Shown: positions 10,500-22,900 of the stretch, in pieces
Position numbering within the stretch: the stretch's first letter is position 1
How the letters are laid out: each line of letters opens with the position of its first letter
Assembly (NCBI RefSeq): GCF_963576615.1
Contig: NC_088708.1
Coordinates: 6,820,001 to 6,884,000 of the forward strand
Length of the DNA: 64,000 nucleotides
Direction of reading: 5' to 3'
Source: Watersipora subatra
Lineage: Eukaryota > Bryozoa > Gymnolaemata > Cheilostomatida > Watersiporidae
The notes under the pieces: generated by a model
Database searches by the model: none
The model's input: the letters and a program-made list of their open reading frames with translations, nothing else
Told to the model about the DNA's origin: nothing
Program-made: the position numbers and the translations under genes

Positions 10500-13400
10500 T
10501 GTGACTAATCTGGCTTTTAATTTACTTCTAGATACAATTAGGAAAAGTAATTTTTGAGCTTTACAAGTATCTTATTGGCTAGTTGTGTAACACCTAGCTG
10601 ACGTACTCAAGGTATGATCGAATCGTGTTTTACAACTCTGGACTTGGAAAAAACTGCTTTTAAACGCTTTTGCAACATTTAAAAAAAAAATTAAGCTTAC
10701 CAACTATGTAGGCGTTCACACCACAAGAATCACTTACGCTAAAGTGTTTTTTCCATCTGACCGTTAAAAAGCACCAAATTTTGGTGTTATAAAATAAACG
10801 GCTCAACTAGGGCCGCTAAAATGGCAATGTATTTCAGAAAAGTTATGGTGATTCATTAACTGACTCACTTATCTACGTACGCATAGTTTTTGCGAAGTTT
10901 AAAGCTTACGATTCGTAGGCTAGGAGCAACATCCGCGGTCGTCCGCGACATAGCAAAACTGTCATTGATATCCAGCTCATTTGAGAGAATATATAGTTCT
11001 TGTTACGATTGTGTTCAAACAAATTATAAGCGAGTTTTAAACTGACTTATTAAGTGGTTGGATACTTTTCTTGCTATGATCCAAAGATTGTAAAATGCAT
11101 CTAGTTGCACAATATATACACTGCTCGTGCCATTTTATTTATATTGGCAAAGCGTTGTCGAGACGCCAAACTGCTGCGCTTCAGTGCCTTAACGAATGTT
11201 TTATATTTTAGACGTATGAAAGTTTTTATCTTTACCTTCGAAGGCGCTGTTCTATCATAAAAAATCTTGTAAAATATTTAGCAAAGCAGATATTGAAACA
11301 AAGATATGATGGACAAAAAGCTAATTTTCTTGATCTTTAGACCATGTTAATGGTTCAAGTTAATATAAACTTTAAAATAGTTTTTTTGAATTTTTACATC
11401 AGCTGTAAATGGTGCTGGCGTTTGTAAAGATGACCCAACTTTTTTAACATGGATATGAATCTCTAGACCAATAGGAGTTGTCCATCGGAATTAGTAAACG
11501 ACTCTTTGCCGTTTTTTATTTAGACGTTTACAACATTGCTTTTGCGAGAAGGCACAATTTTAGCGTTGCCAGTAACGGTATTTTTAATGTTTTTTGTATC
11601 AAGACCCTTTTAAGCCTAGCTCAAACCATCAGGTACATCACAGAGGCTACCAGTCCTTCCGGAACCTGTGTCGTAATAAAGGAATACATGCAGGAAGGGA
11701 AGGAAAATTTGTGACTATTAAAATTTGTTATGACTTTACAGTTTTTCATACATCAAGAAGTGTAGTCATAGTTGCATTTGAGCAATATTTACTGCCAAAG
11801 AACCTGTTTTCCTTCTATGTCACTACTTTCTTCACCTTCTTGATTCCAGAGTTCCAACTATATTAGAATTTTAAGCATAATCAAGTTTACGTTTGACATA
11901 CATCTCTGCTCAGAAAAGTTTAATTATCGCACAATAGAATTTTAGCTTTTACTTTTGATTAGTTTATTGTATGTTTGCAAAACCGGTGTTTTTTATTTAG
12001 CTGCATATTTTAGCAGCGATAATTTGAGTTTAGCTTGTATAATTTTAGCAATATTTTTTTCACTATTGTATGTCAAAAGATCTAAACTTTAGTGTTAATC
12101 TATCAAAACCAATTGAGCAACTTTGTACTAGTATCCTTAAAATCTATAATGCGCGGAAGCACCTTGAAGATATACTACTTACCAATATTATTCCACATCT
12201 GCATAAATGTTGTATAATCACCATGATTGTAGGCAAAGTATTTAGTACGGACAATTTTAGGAGAATAAAAATGCATATAATGATGTAAGCCGAATGATTA
12301 CCGCTTAAATTTTGGCAAGTATAGCCAGTGTTCCTGAATAATTTATTTTCAATACCTTTCGTGAAACAAAAAGGTCTAACACCCGAAAACAACATCAATC
12401 AGATTTTTACGGATTGCCATCTGTTATGCACCTTAGTAAAAACTCCAGTACACAACTGCAGTTTTGGTAAAAGTTGATTCTATTAGAGCCCCGGGCTAGA
12501 AAATGAAATGTGCTGAATGGCAAAGTCCATGTATACAACTCTTTATCTGAAAACTGCAACATAAATCAGGAAAATAGCATTTAATTGATATCATTTGTAT
12601 ATGCAAGACAACACGCTGAATATAGCATAATTTCAATTTGTCACCTTTAATTTGTTAAATTTTTATTAAATGTAAAATCTGTCAGCTTTTGTAGTTTTGA
12701 TTTGCTCTCTGTCAGCAAAGTTTCTTGAAGTTAAAACAAGTTAAAGTAGAACCCTGCACATTTGATACTCGATTCTTTAGATATGATAGTATTACTCACT
12801 ATAACTCACTGATGAATTATAGTCAAACCATTCAATTGTGCTTTTGCAAGCAGAGAGTTTAGAGCTACTCAGGTAGGCCTATAATAAAATTTCAAGCTCT
12901 CACTTTAAATAAAGTATTTTTGTAGAAGACTAACTGTCAGGTTATGATGAATGTTAAAACACTCAAACGTCGGAATGGGCAGACATCCTCACACACCAAC
13001 ATGTTTTCATCACGGAATAAAATGTTTTTTACACTCAGATGAGTTAGTCTCAAAACATTGCATATATAAAGATTTAAGAAAATAATATTGTGACGGTAGT
13101 TTTTCCGAAGTTGTTGTCTTTCCGGCGTATAGGTTTTTGCACATGTATTTCAGCTGGTATTCATTCAGCTAAACTTTCCAACTACTAGCATAAATGAGTA
13201 ATTGATGTTGCTATAACATTTCAGACATAAACATACTTACGATCTTTAGCTAAGAACAATCCTCTCTATGTTAATATCCAGATCTTTAATCCTCTAGCAA
13301 TGTTTAGGTTCTGATAAAATTGCTAAGTAGTCTGATGCAATGTCCTAACGCACACTAAACCGCTTACTGCAGGTAGGAGCTTAGCAGTCGAAGACAGTAT

Positions 13401-13525
13401 TACCCTTCAATGATCGAAGGAATTGAAAAGTAGTAACTGTATGATGTATTCTGGTTGTATAAAATTATAACACACATAACATTCTATCTGTATACAAGGC
13501 TGACTTTGACAGTATTAATTCTGTT
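10500..13525. other. No confident gene
   Basis: AT-rich sequence with short open frames on both strands (such as 11478-11866 and 12070-12398), none with a recognisable domain, coding-like composition or matching splice phases. It probably holds the upstream region of iRhom. Confidence 0.4.
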
Positions 13526-13664
13526 TCAATATTGGCTAGTAGATGACCATAGTGACTCATCCTCATATTTGACACTACATCCATCCAAATAGTTCACTCT
13601 CATTTTTTCATTAAGCTGCCGGGCCTTCACATTTATAATATTGTCGATGCAGATTGAAATTGGA
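13526..13664 (-). CDS. Possible minus-strand terminal exon, unidentified
   Basis: After an acceptor-like TTTCAAG, a frame of 45 sense codons ends in TGA (13528-13526). It contains VKARQLNEKMRVNYLDGCSV and a Ser/Trp-rich end. The composition looks coding, but the pyrimidine tract is poor, no partner exon was found, and it lies within 165 bp of the iRhom first coding exon on the opposite strand. It may be chance. Confidence 0.2.
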
Positions 13665-13825
13665 CTTGAAACAACGATTTTCAGCTTGTTTTTCTTTCAT
13701 AAAATGATAGAAGGCTAAAATTTAGTTGCTATTCGGTTAGGCCAGACAATCTGTAAGGCGATCATACTGTTGGTTTTAGACTCGGGCATGATATCGTGAC
13801 ATAAAGAAGCTATTATCTCTTCAAT

Positions 13826-13929
13826 ATGCCTGGGAACCCTTCTGCTTCGTATGATACGGTGACAACTAATCAACCCTATTCCAGTCAAACATACAAGAGA
13901 TCAGGAAGTCGAGTGGATAAAGTCAAACG
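13826..13929 (+). CDS. RHBDF1: iRhom coding exon 1 (start)
   Basis: ATG at 13826 begins [20 protein letters not shown]. The donor CG/GTAACC leaves phase 2, which matches exon 2. It encodes the first 34 residues, polar and disordered. No family motif supports it, only phase, donor and composition. Confidence 0.6.
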
Positions 13930-16900
13930 GTAACCACACCACCATTTTTTTATGATTGTTGTTACTTCATCTGTTGTGCGAGCTTTCCTTTGCGCTATTG
14001 TGAACGTGTCTGTTATTTGCCTGACCTAAATTCAAGGTAAATCATATCCGTGACGTTGCATTGCAGTCAACTTAGTTTGGGACTGGGACTCGCTGATCAG
14101 GATAATACTGACACGGGAAGCAGCGATGCCTGGTTGCAAAGACGAGCGGCTTTTCATGGAGGCAGTTTGATCATGGGTCGCGGAGTCAGCAGAAAATGTA
14201 AGGAAAAGCTGGAAGGCGCAGATGATTTCATAACCATGCCAACTCCTCGAGATCCTTTACATATCAGAGGTAAAACAAATTTCACTAGTACAATGTAAGG
14301 TCAGATAACTCTTATGATTAGAGTAAGGCAACTCTGCCTTTTTAAAAATCTAAAGACACTGACACTCAACTTTTATAAAGTGCTTTTGCTGCTTGCTCAG
14401 CCACTTATTTTTAAAGTAAAATTATAAATTTTGGTCTGAGTGGAAGCTAGCGAGATTTTTAACTCTGCTTCTGCTATGAATTAGATTTGTGATTAAAATT
14501 GGAACTGCTGCTAGGAATAATTTAGACACCTATTAGGTCAGTAGAATCTAGCAGCAAAGGTCTTATGACTAGGTAGACCTCTCCATTCAAAGTTGATTCA
14601 TTCAAAAATTTACTTGTATGCAAAAACTATTTTTTAAAGAAAATGCAATATTCTCTGAGAATGTATGCATTATATTTTGTTTAATGTTTTGCGGCCCAAA
14701 GGCGAAATGATAAATATATCACATAATTATGCATAGCTTTAAAGTGAATTCATTTTATGATATTCATATACAACTAAATGTGATAAAGCTAGATGGAAAA
14801 CTAATTTATATGCCAGAAACTACATTAATAAAGTGATATTCAACAAAATTAAGTTTTCATTGTCATTTTGTTTTCACATTAAATGCAGATGAACAAATGT
14901 GTAGCATTGGTGATGCACTGGTGTAGCATTGGTGGCGGGCATTACAAAGGTAGAGGTGATGCTAGAGATACGGAGCTAGTCTAACTTAATCGATGTTAGC
15001 TTTAAATAAACTTGGTTCATTTATTAACATTTTTTTTGTATTATGTATTTCTATTTTACCACCTTCAGACTCTCCACTCTAACTCGTTATGATTTCCTTT
15101 TCTTCACACGCACTTTCACTTCTTCCTCACAATAACTACGAAATAGTTTCATAGATTTTTAGGGATCCAAAGACGTTTGCTCCTTTTTTCTATTTAATTT
15201 TTGTCACACAGTAGATGTGGTGACACCCCGAGTTCTTATATATGACCCCTTGTGCGGGTCTATCAAGAGAAGATTCAAACTTTTCACTAGACGTTGCCTT
15301 TATTGCAGATGAATAATGAATGAATAGCCAGCAGCATGTCCGTCTTTATATACTAAAAACATTATTCCAGTAATTTCCAGAAAAAACAGCATTATTAGTC
15401 AGTTGCTAAAAATAGAATATTGCGTAATAACTGAGTAAGTGAACTGTGTGAATAAAGAAATAGTATGACTCAACCATGGATTGCGCAATACTACGTCAGC
15501 AATTTAACTATTGCGCAATGCAACATTAGCTATTCAACGGTTGCGCAACATGCACGTACAAAGGTAACAGTCTGATGCAGATTATATTGACAATTTTTAT
15601 TACTTCTGAGAAAAAAGTCGCTTTCTTCATTTCTTCCCTACTACTACCACTTACACCAGTTTTACTGAGATCCATGATCATTGAAACTGAAAAGAAAAAT
15701 ACAAAGTACTGTTAAATATTATATAATAACTGTCGAAACAAATTATGTCAATGCAACCATAGGAAGAGCTCTGACTGTTCTACAATCATAAACCAATATT
15801 TATTGTTGTTCAAAAGAGTTTTTAAGTGTATCGATGAATATTTGAAAAGTTATGTACAACTCACAGCGACATTAATTATGTTATGTGTATAGATGGGGGC
15901 TTTAGATGGCCTAGCCCGTCAGCTAGGCCTAACCCGAGACGGATACTTCGCTCAATAAGCGAGCAGCCGAGAGGTAACTAGGTCATCGTTATGTTATTGT
16001 AACGTTTTCAATCGCATTACAACTTTTCGTTAGCATCCTATACTTTTCATTAAGTATGCAGTCACACACATCCATCTCTGCATCTTTCTGCATTGCTTGA
16101 GCTGAGGTGTTTGTATTTGTAGCAGTTACTCTATGTGTGCATTCAAGTCTGTTTGCTTTCCGTCTCTCCGAATCATATACTTGGGTTATCTCGTACCTCC
16201 CTTTATTCGGAGGAAAGTTAGGTTGGGGTGAGAGATGGATGTGCCCGTGTACTGAGTTGTGTATTCCAACTAGGTCCTTGCATGAATTTAGTGGTTGTGT
16301 ATGATAGCCTAGCTGCATGCCTCGCAGTGTGAACTGTCACCCGTAACCCTTAACATTATTTCACCCTTTACACAGGCACAGGCTCATATAGTAAGTATGA
16401 AGAACACCATAGAATACCTATTCTCTGTAACCACACAATTAATATGTCTTCTGGGTGAGCGCTAGAATTGCTGCCTTTGTTACTGACACGCTTCTAGTGC
16501 GCTCTTCTGTCCTACATGTAGGTACTGCCTACCGCCAGGCCGGTCCGTCTGGCGACGAAACTGATGCAGCTATCGGTAGGCAGTTTTCTCAGTCGAGCGC
16601 TCTGACTCGCTCCTCAATGGGAGGTCGGCGAAGGACTCTTCACAAGAAGGACTCTGTTGCTAAAATCGCTATTGATGGTCTATCAACAGCTTTAGTAAGA
16701 CTCAGTCTAGCGTATTATCCCTTTATTACCTCCATAGATGTTTATCATGCTCAGCATGTTGAGCCATTTTAACAGGATTTTTCTAGAGGTTATCTCCCTT
16801 TATCTCCCTTTGGCCTTTGTGTCGGCCTTTGTGCTAAATGGAATTGTCAGTTGTAGTAGGGATCTAATAAGTCGAGGTACATGTATTTAAGCAGCTGCAA

Positions 16901-19900
16901 TCCTATCCTTGATTATGCTAAGGCGCTTGATGTAGCATATTTCTTTGGCAGGGATTCAGGACCACGCGGAAGCCACGATACAGCGTTCAAAGTCGTAGTT
17001 TACCTCCTCCTAGCTTTGGTGATTTACCAGAAGGGGACTATCTTGAAACCGCTCGTCTTAAAGCTGACACCATTGTAGAGGAAGACAGTCTTGATGATGA
17101 AGTCTTCTTTGACAATAAGAGTCATGCTACTTCAGCCTTAGATCTCAGAGCTGGTGGCTTGGTGGCATCAGCAGGGCTAAGTTCCGCAGCGCCTCTTGTC
17201 ATACCTACAGAAACTGCTGAATTGACTGTGTAAGACCTAATGCTAATGTTGTTTTTGTTCACACTCTTATTGATCAAGAATGTGTTAGTTGGTTGATTGA
17301 ATATGAACAAGACGAATGAAAATGACAATAATGTAGATAATAAGAGCTTTAAATGGTTATCACTTTCCATTTTTAAACTATTAGTACATTGTACTATCAT
17401 CTATATATACATGTATGTATTGTATCATTCTGTCGACAGCCGACCGGTGGCGGGTGGCTGGAGGTCTGGAGTGGAGCCCAAACCTGCCATTCCTGACACT
17501 CCTGGAGTAAATCTAGATGAACCAGACTTTCGGTTTCCCACGAGAATGTTTGAAGAAGTCACTGCGACTGTGCTCGGTAAGTATGGTTAGTCCTCGCTTG
17601 TTCTCGTGCATCTTTAGTTTGGACTAAATTTTTGGACTAAATGTCAGTCATCTTGATCGTCATCGCTGTCTGACAGTTCCCCTGATGCCAACTCTCAGTT
17701 AACAATCCGGTGGTTTGAATGAGCCAATTGCTGATTGACTGAATAATATATCCATTCAGCTTTGGTTACAAGCTTGAAGAAGCATGTATTTCAAGTTGGG
17801 TGTGAATAGGCACTTGCGGTGCAGTTTGCATAGAGCTAGATTTCAGTTTATTTTATTTTACTGTTTCTCCTTCTGTAGACAACACTGAAAAAAGACGATT
17901 TGGTGAAGGAATTGTAGGCCGGCTACTCAATCGTCAACTTAAGGATGATGATGCCGAAGTCAATATAAAGGATCAGCTGGATGTCTTGAGTGACCATAGG
18001 TGTGTTCTAATGCTGTTCTGGTTAGATGTCAATTGATTGCAGTCATTGCACTCTCCAATGCCGAGTGTTAATTTGTAGATATTTCCATATCTGTTTTATA
18101 TGTCTATTGTATGGAGTCTGTAGTTATAGCTCTATATTTTATATGTCTACTAGCGGAATGCTCGGCGTTGCACGGGTATTAAAGAACAGCTTATAAACAG
18201 CGGCGGGTAATGTAGTTGCCATTAGTTAATTTGAGTAAGCTAGTATCTGTATTGCTAAACTTACCAATAAAAACTCTGAGTGCAAGTTTAAGTGACGTTG
18301 CGTGTAACGCGGATGGTATTTTAATCCAGGTAATGACTCATATCGCCCGATAAATCCTTCGCATCCTGTGTAGCTTAATAGGTTGGCTTGTCGCCTTGTG
18401 AATAGGAAGTTCCAAGATCAAATCTTCTGCGACACAGATTTTTCATTGCTAGATTTTAACGGCTATAGCTGGACAGACACCGAAGGATGACAAACCTTGA
18501 AATTTATATATAGATTACATGTATATGGAGTCTGTAGATATTCACTGATGATTCAAACACTTCTAGTTTGTAATATCAATTTGTATTTTGTATAGCTAGT
18601 TATCTATCATTGTGTCAAGGTGTAGTTTTTATGCTTTGTAAAATACATTTCTGTGGCATTTGATGCTGATTTATACTGAATCTATATATTTGTTGTAAGT
18701 GTATTGTGTGTAAGTGTTCTATTGCATATAGATATATCTTGTATAATTTATTTAGGTGGATTTGAATGAGGAAAATCTAAGAATTTGGCTCTGCATTGAT
18801 TTTTGTGTGCTTGGCTAATTGCTTATTTCAATGTTGACAGCTATGAACATTCATTGAATAATCTCATAAACTGCAAGCCTGGCAATGTATAGCAGATGCG
18901 GGAAACAACCACTTGTGTTCAGCTTATAAGTGGAGGCTGCTCGAATCCTGCATCTATAATTTGTCTTTATTATCCAGGCCATTCTTCACATACTGGATCA
19001 CCTTCGTGCAGATCGCGGTATTAATAGTATCTTTGTCAGTCTACGGAGTTGCACCTATCGGTTTTGGCACAGAGGTTATATCACAGGATGTGCTCGTCAC
19101 TGCTCTCTATCCAGAAACTATTGGCTTTGAGGAGCCTCAGAACTTCTGGATTGGCCCTCGGCAGGTTCGGGCGGTTAATAGTTTTATCAGATCTATCGAG
19201 TGTAATAAGATGGAAATAACGGGTTTCAAGCCTTTTTTTGGACAAGTGGATTATTTTAGGAATAAATTGTGATGTCCTTTAGTGTTAGTACAACTTGTGC
19301 ATTTCTGCGCCTGTCTGTATCACAGATAGATCTGATCCACCTCGGAGCCAAGTTTGCGCCATGCATGAGGAAAGACCCAAACATTGCCGATCTGCATGAG
19401 AAACTTAAAGCACGAGAGGCTGAAACATCTTGCTGCATCTACACAGACAACAGTGGCTGCTATCAGTCTAGTGTTTCTGACTGCAGGGTTTGTAATCATT
19501 ATGTCCGTGGCAGTGTTACTGACTCTAACAATGTACTTACAACGTGATATTAATAACTTCGGAATCAGATGACTCTTCAATACATGATCAATGTTCTAAT
19601 GATCGATTGAGTTGAAAAGGTTTTTAGGTCAACATATATGGGGCTCACAGTTGTGTCCCTGAAAGCCTTTCGTCCTATCTACCGCTGTCGGCAACTGATT
19701 TGTCGCTAGCTTGTTGCACTACACGTGAAAAGTCATATTAACGTTTTTACGAACTGCTCATACCAAGTTAGTCCTAGCCATATGAAGTGACCCGTTGATC
19801 TGCTGGTAACCCAATTTAAATCGTTATTGTTCCATTTCCTTATAGGTACTGAGGGCCAAGTGGAAGAGGACTTCAGACGATAAAAGTACAGTGTGTGGTC

Positions 19901-22900
19901 AGGACCCTGAGTGGTGCATCACGCCTAAGGGCAATGACTGGCCTGATGACATCACTGATTGGCCTGTAGGTTTTGCCATATATGGGCAGATTCTTTTAGC
20001 TTCCTACCTTGTTATTTTATATTTAGGTTTACTGTATCTCCAGGCATTAGTAGAAGATGGAGAGCGGTTGTTAACAGCTACATGTAGTTACGCTTTGCCT
20101 GTCTACTCGCTGTACACAAGCAGCCGGTTCGTATAGAAGTACTCATAAAAACTTATTTCCTTTGTGGTCAAGTGACTCGTCAGCCATCTTTCCTTCTCCT
20201 TGTCAGGTCTGTTATGAGAACGACAATAGAAGCTTCATTCCTGAACAAGATGATCACATGTCTTGCAATCTTCTGTCTCGGCCATGCTGTATAGGGGTCA
20301 AGGGTGAATGTCAGATGCTGACGCAAGCGCATTGTGATGCCAAGCGAGGGTATTTTCATGCTAATGCCACCCTTTGCTCTCAGGTAAGTTAGGTAGGCTC
20401 TCAGGTTAGTTTGTATGCAGGTGAATGCCATTTTGTACAGCTGTAGTATTTTGAGATGTGATGCAAATGGTTCATAGAATGTAGTTAGTGTCAATGAATG
20501 GTCGGTGGATGCGCAATGCGGTTTTATGACTGAGATGCATTGACAAATGGCAATCGAGATGCATTTAAGAACCTCCTTGGACAGCCATAGCACTCCTACT
20601 AAATGAAATCACCTAATTGATGTAAGCGATTCTCTCATTTTTTTTCTGAAAGATTCCCTTACAATCCAGAGTTACGCTTTGACTGATTTTCAGCTTAAAA
20701 TGTTTCAGTGTTGGATGATGCACCATAACCAAGTCAGCCTACCATAGCTGGCTGGAAGCATAACACTAGTATTACACTAGTAGCAGCAAGAGTAGTATTG
20801 TGTGAGTGCCAGGAGTTGTTCTATTTCTATTCATGAAATGCTTGGAGAAGTTCCGCTATTGGATAGTGGTTGGTAGTGGATGTGTTGCACTGCAGTCACA
20901 AGACACTAAGAAGACCTGTTGCTCTTTGCAGGTGGAGTGCCTAGGGAAGGTTTGTGGGCTAATTTCATTCCTGAGGGAGGACCATCCAGATCAGTTTTAT
21001 AGACTCTGGCTGTCTTTAATACTGCATGCTGGGTAAGTCTCATCTTTGCACAAATCTACATCTTCACTTTCACATGTCAAATGTGAAAGTGAAGGTTTGT
21101 ACAAATAAAATCGCTGGATTAGAAGCGGATGAGGAATCTGCTTGTAATCCAGCGATGAAAGGGGATGATAGGCACAGAATGGATTTAAGCCTTTCACTAC
21201 AAACAATCGCTACCAATTATTCAAGAATTGAAGACCGTGTAAGGTTGGACAGTAAACACTGTCCAAGCAGTTTTACTTAGTGTTTACTGTCCAACCCTAC
21301 ACGGTCAGTGCATTGAAGACCGTGTAAGGTTGGACAGTAAACACTGCAGTGCTTGAAGATATTTCAGTTGAGTTGGAAGGTGTATGCTCAGAGTGCAACA
21401 GAAGACCTGACTCTTATATGGTAAAAATTCTAATCACAAAATTAATTAATTCTGAAAACTGTTTTATAAGTAGAAAATTTCGTAATTAGGTATTTTACCA
21501 TACAAATGCGTTTAATCCGTTCCGAGCCCCCACGAAACTCAGACATAATACTGTATAAATCATAAATAATGGTTAAAACCTGTAACAAATATATGTTAAA
21601 ATTTGATTACTTCATAATAAATAGAAAAAGCACATATGAAACAAAGAAAGAGCAAGAAATAACGAATAAAAACTATCAACAGAAAGTTTGTTTACCTTTG
21701 GTGTTGGCTGATTAGGCTAAGCGTTCAATAAGTTTTGCTCTGAACTGAAACTGAGTGACGGAACAAATGAGTCGGCCACCTTTGAACTGAGCTGCCCACC
21801 CGCTTAACGGCCAGCAGCGCGTTTCTTATTTAGAAACCTTTTTCGTTATTCAGAGTTAGTTCTACAAAAAAACATTTCATATGAGGAGTCTTTCGTAAGT
21901 AGAGTTTCTACAGTACATCCAAGCCATCAGGCATGAGAAAGACACGGTGTGTAAGACCACTATTTTGAACAGAGATTGTCACGCGTTAGTTCAATGAATT
22001 GAACTTTTCTACAACATATCTGAGGGCCGCTTTTCGACCAACTGATAAAACTGATCGTGTTGGTGTGTTCAATGTTTGCCTCCAGACAAAGTGTTTACCC
22101 AAATTATGTATTAGGTGTAAGTTTTCTCTAGCAACTCTAATAATTATCCTTGAACATGCAGTAGCGTGTGATCTAGAAGGCTAGTTAAACTGACAAGACA
22201 GAAAAATCAAAACAAAGATCTTATGCTCTGCTCTCTAGTATAGCAGTAACTAGTGTGTCAATGGTACAGTTGACACTAGTGTGTCAAGGTCACATGATAT
22301 CATAGTGATATAGCTTTGAGTAGTCCTTAAGGGATGCATGTCAACCAGTCTGAATGTGAGGATGCAAAAAGCAATACCTGAAATTAATGGGGACGTTTTA
22401 AATCTTTGCTCCATCATATTCTATCATTCATACGACTAGTACATCACCTTGAGTGACATTAAACTGAAGACTTTTATTATTTCAGAGTGCAAGGTTGAAT
22501 CCATGTTAAAGCAAAAGTTATTTCTGCTTATTAAATATAAATTTAATTCTCATCAAATTGCGTTCCCAAACATGTCAAAATTTCGATAAAAATAGTGGAA
22601 AGATGAGTCAACTCAGAGTTGTCTCTTCACCTGTGGTTTCGTCTATTATTTTGACACAAAACTTCTGTTTAATAGCATATTCGTAGATATAAGAGGTTTT
22701 GATAAGTACAGTCGTATGCAGCATCCAGTTTTGACAAGTTTTGAACTGGGAACTTAATGCTCCATAACGGTAACAGCCATACCGGCTGCCATATTTGCGT
22801 GGTTGCTGCCATACTTGGGTAGCTGCTGCCATATTTGCGTGGTTGCTGCCATACTTGGGTAGCTGCTGCCGTATTTGCGTGGTTGTACTAAACATAATGG

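Noticed and set aside
16455..16521. Upstream part of the open frame before iRhom exon 3
   Set aside because: It lies before the acceptor at 16520-16521, and the phase match with exon 2 fixes the exon start.
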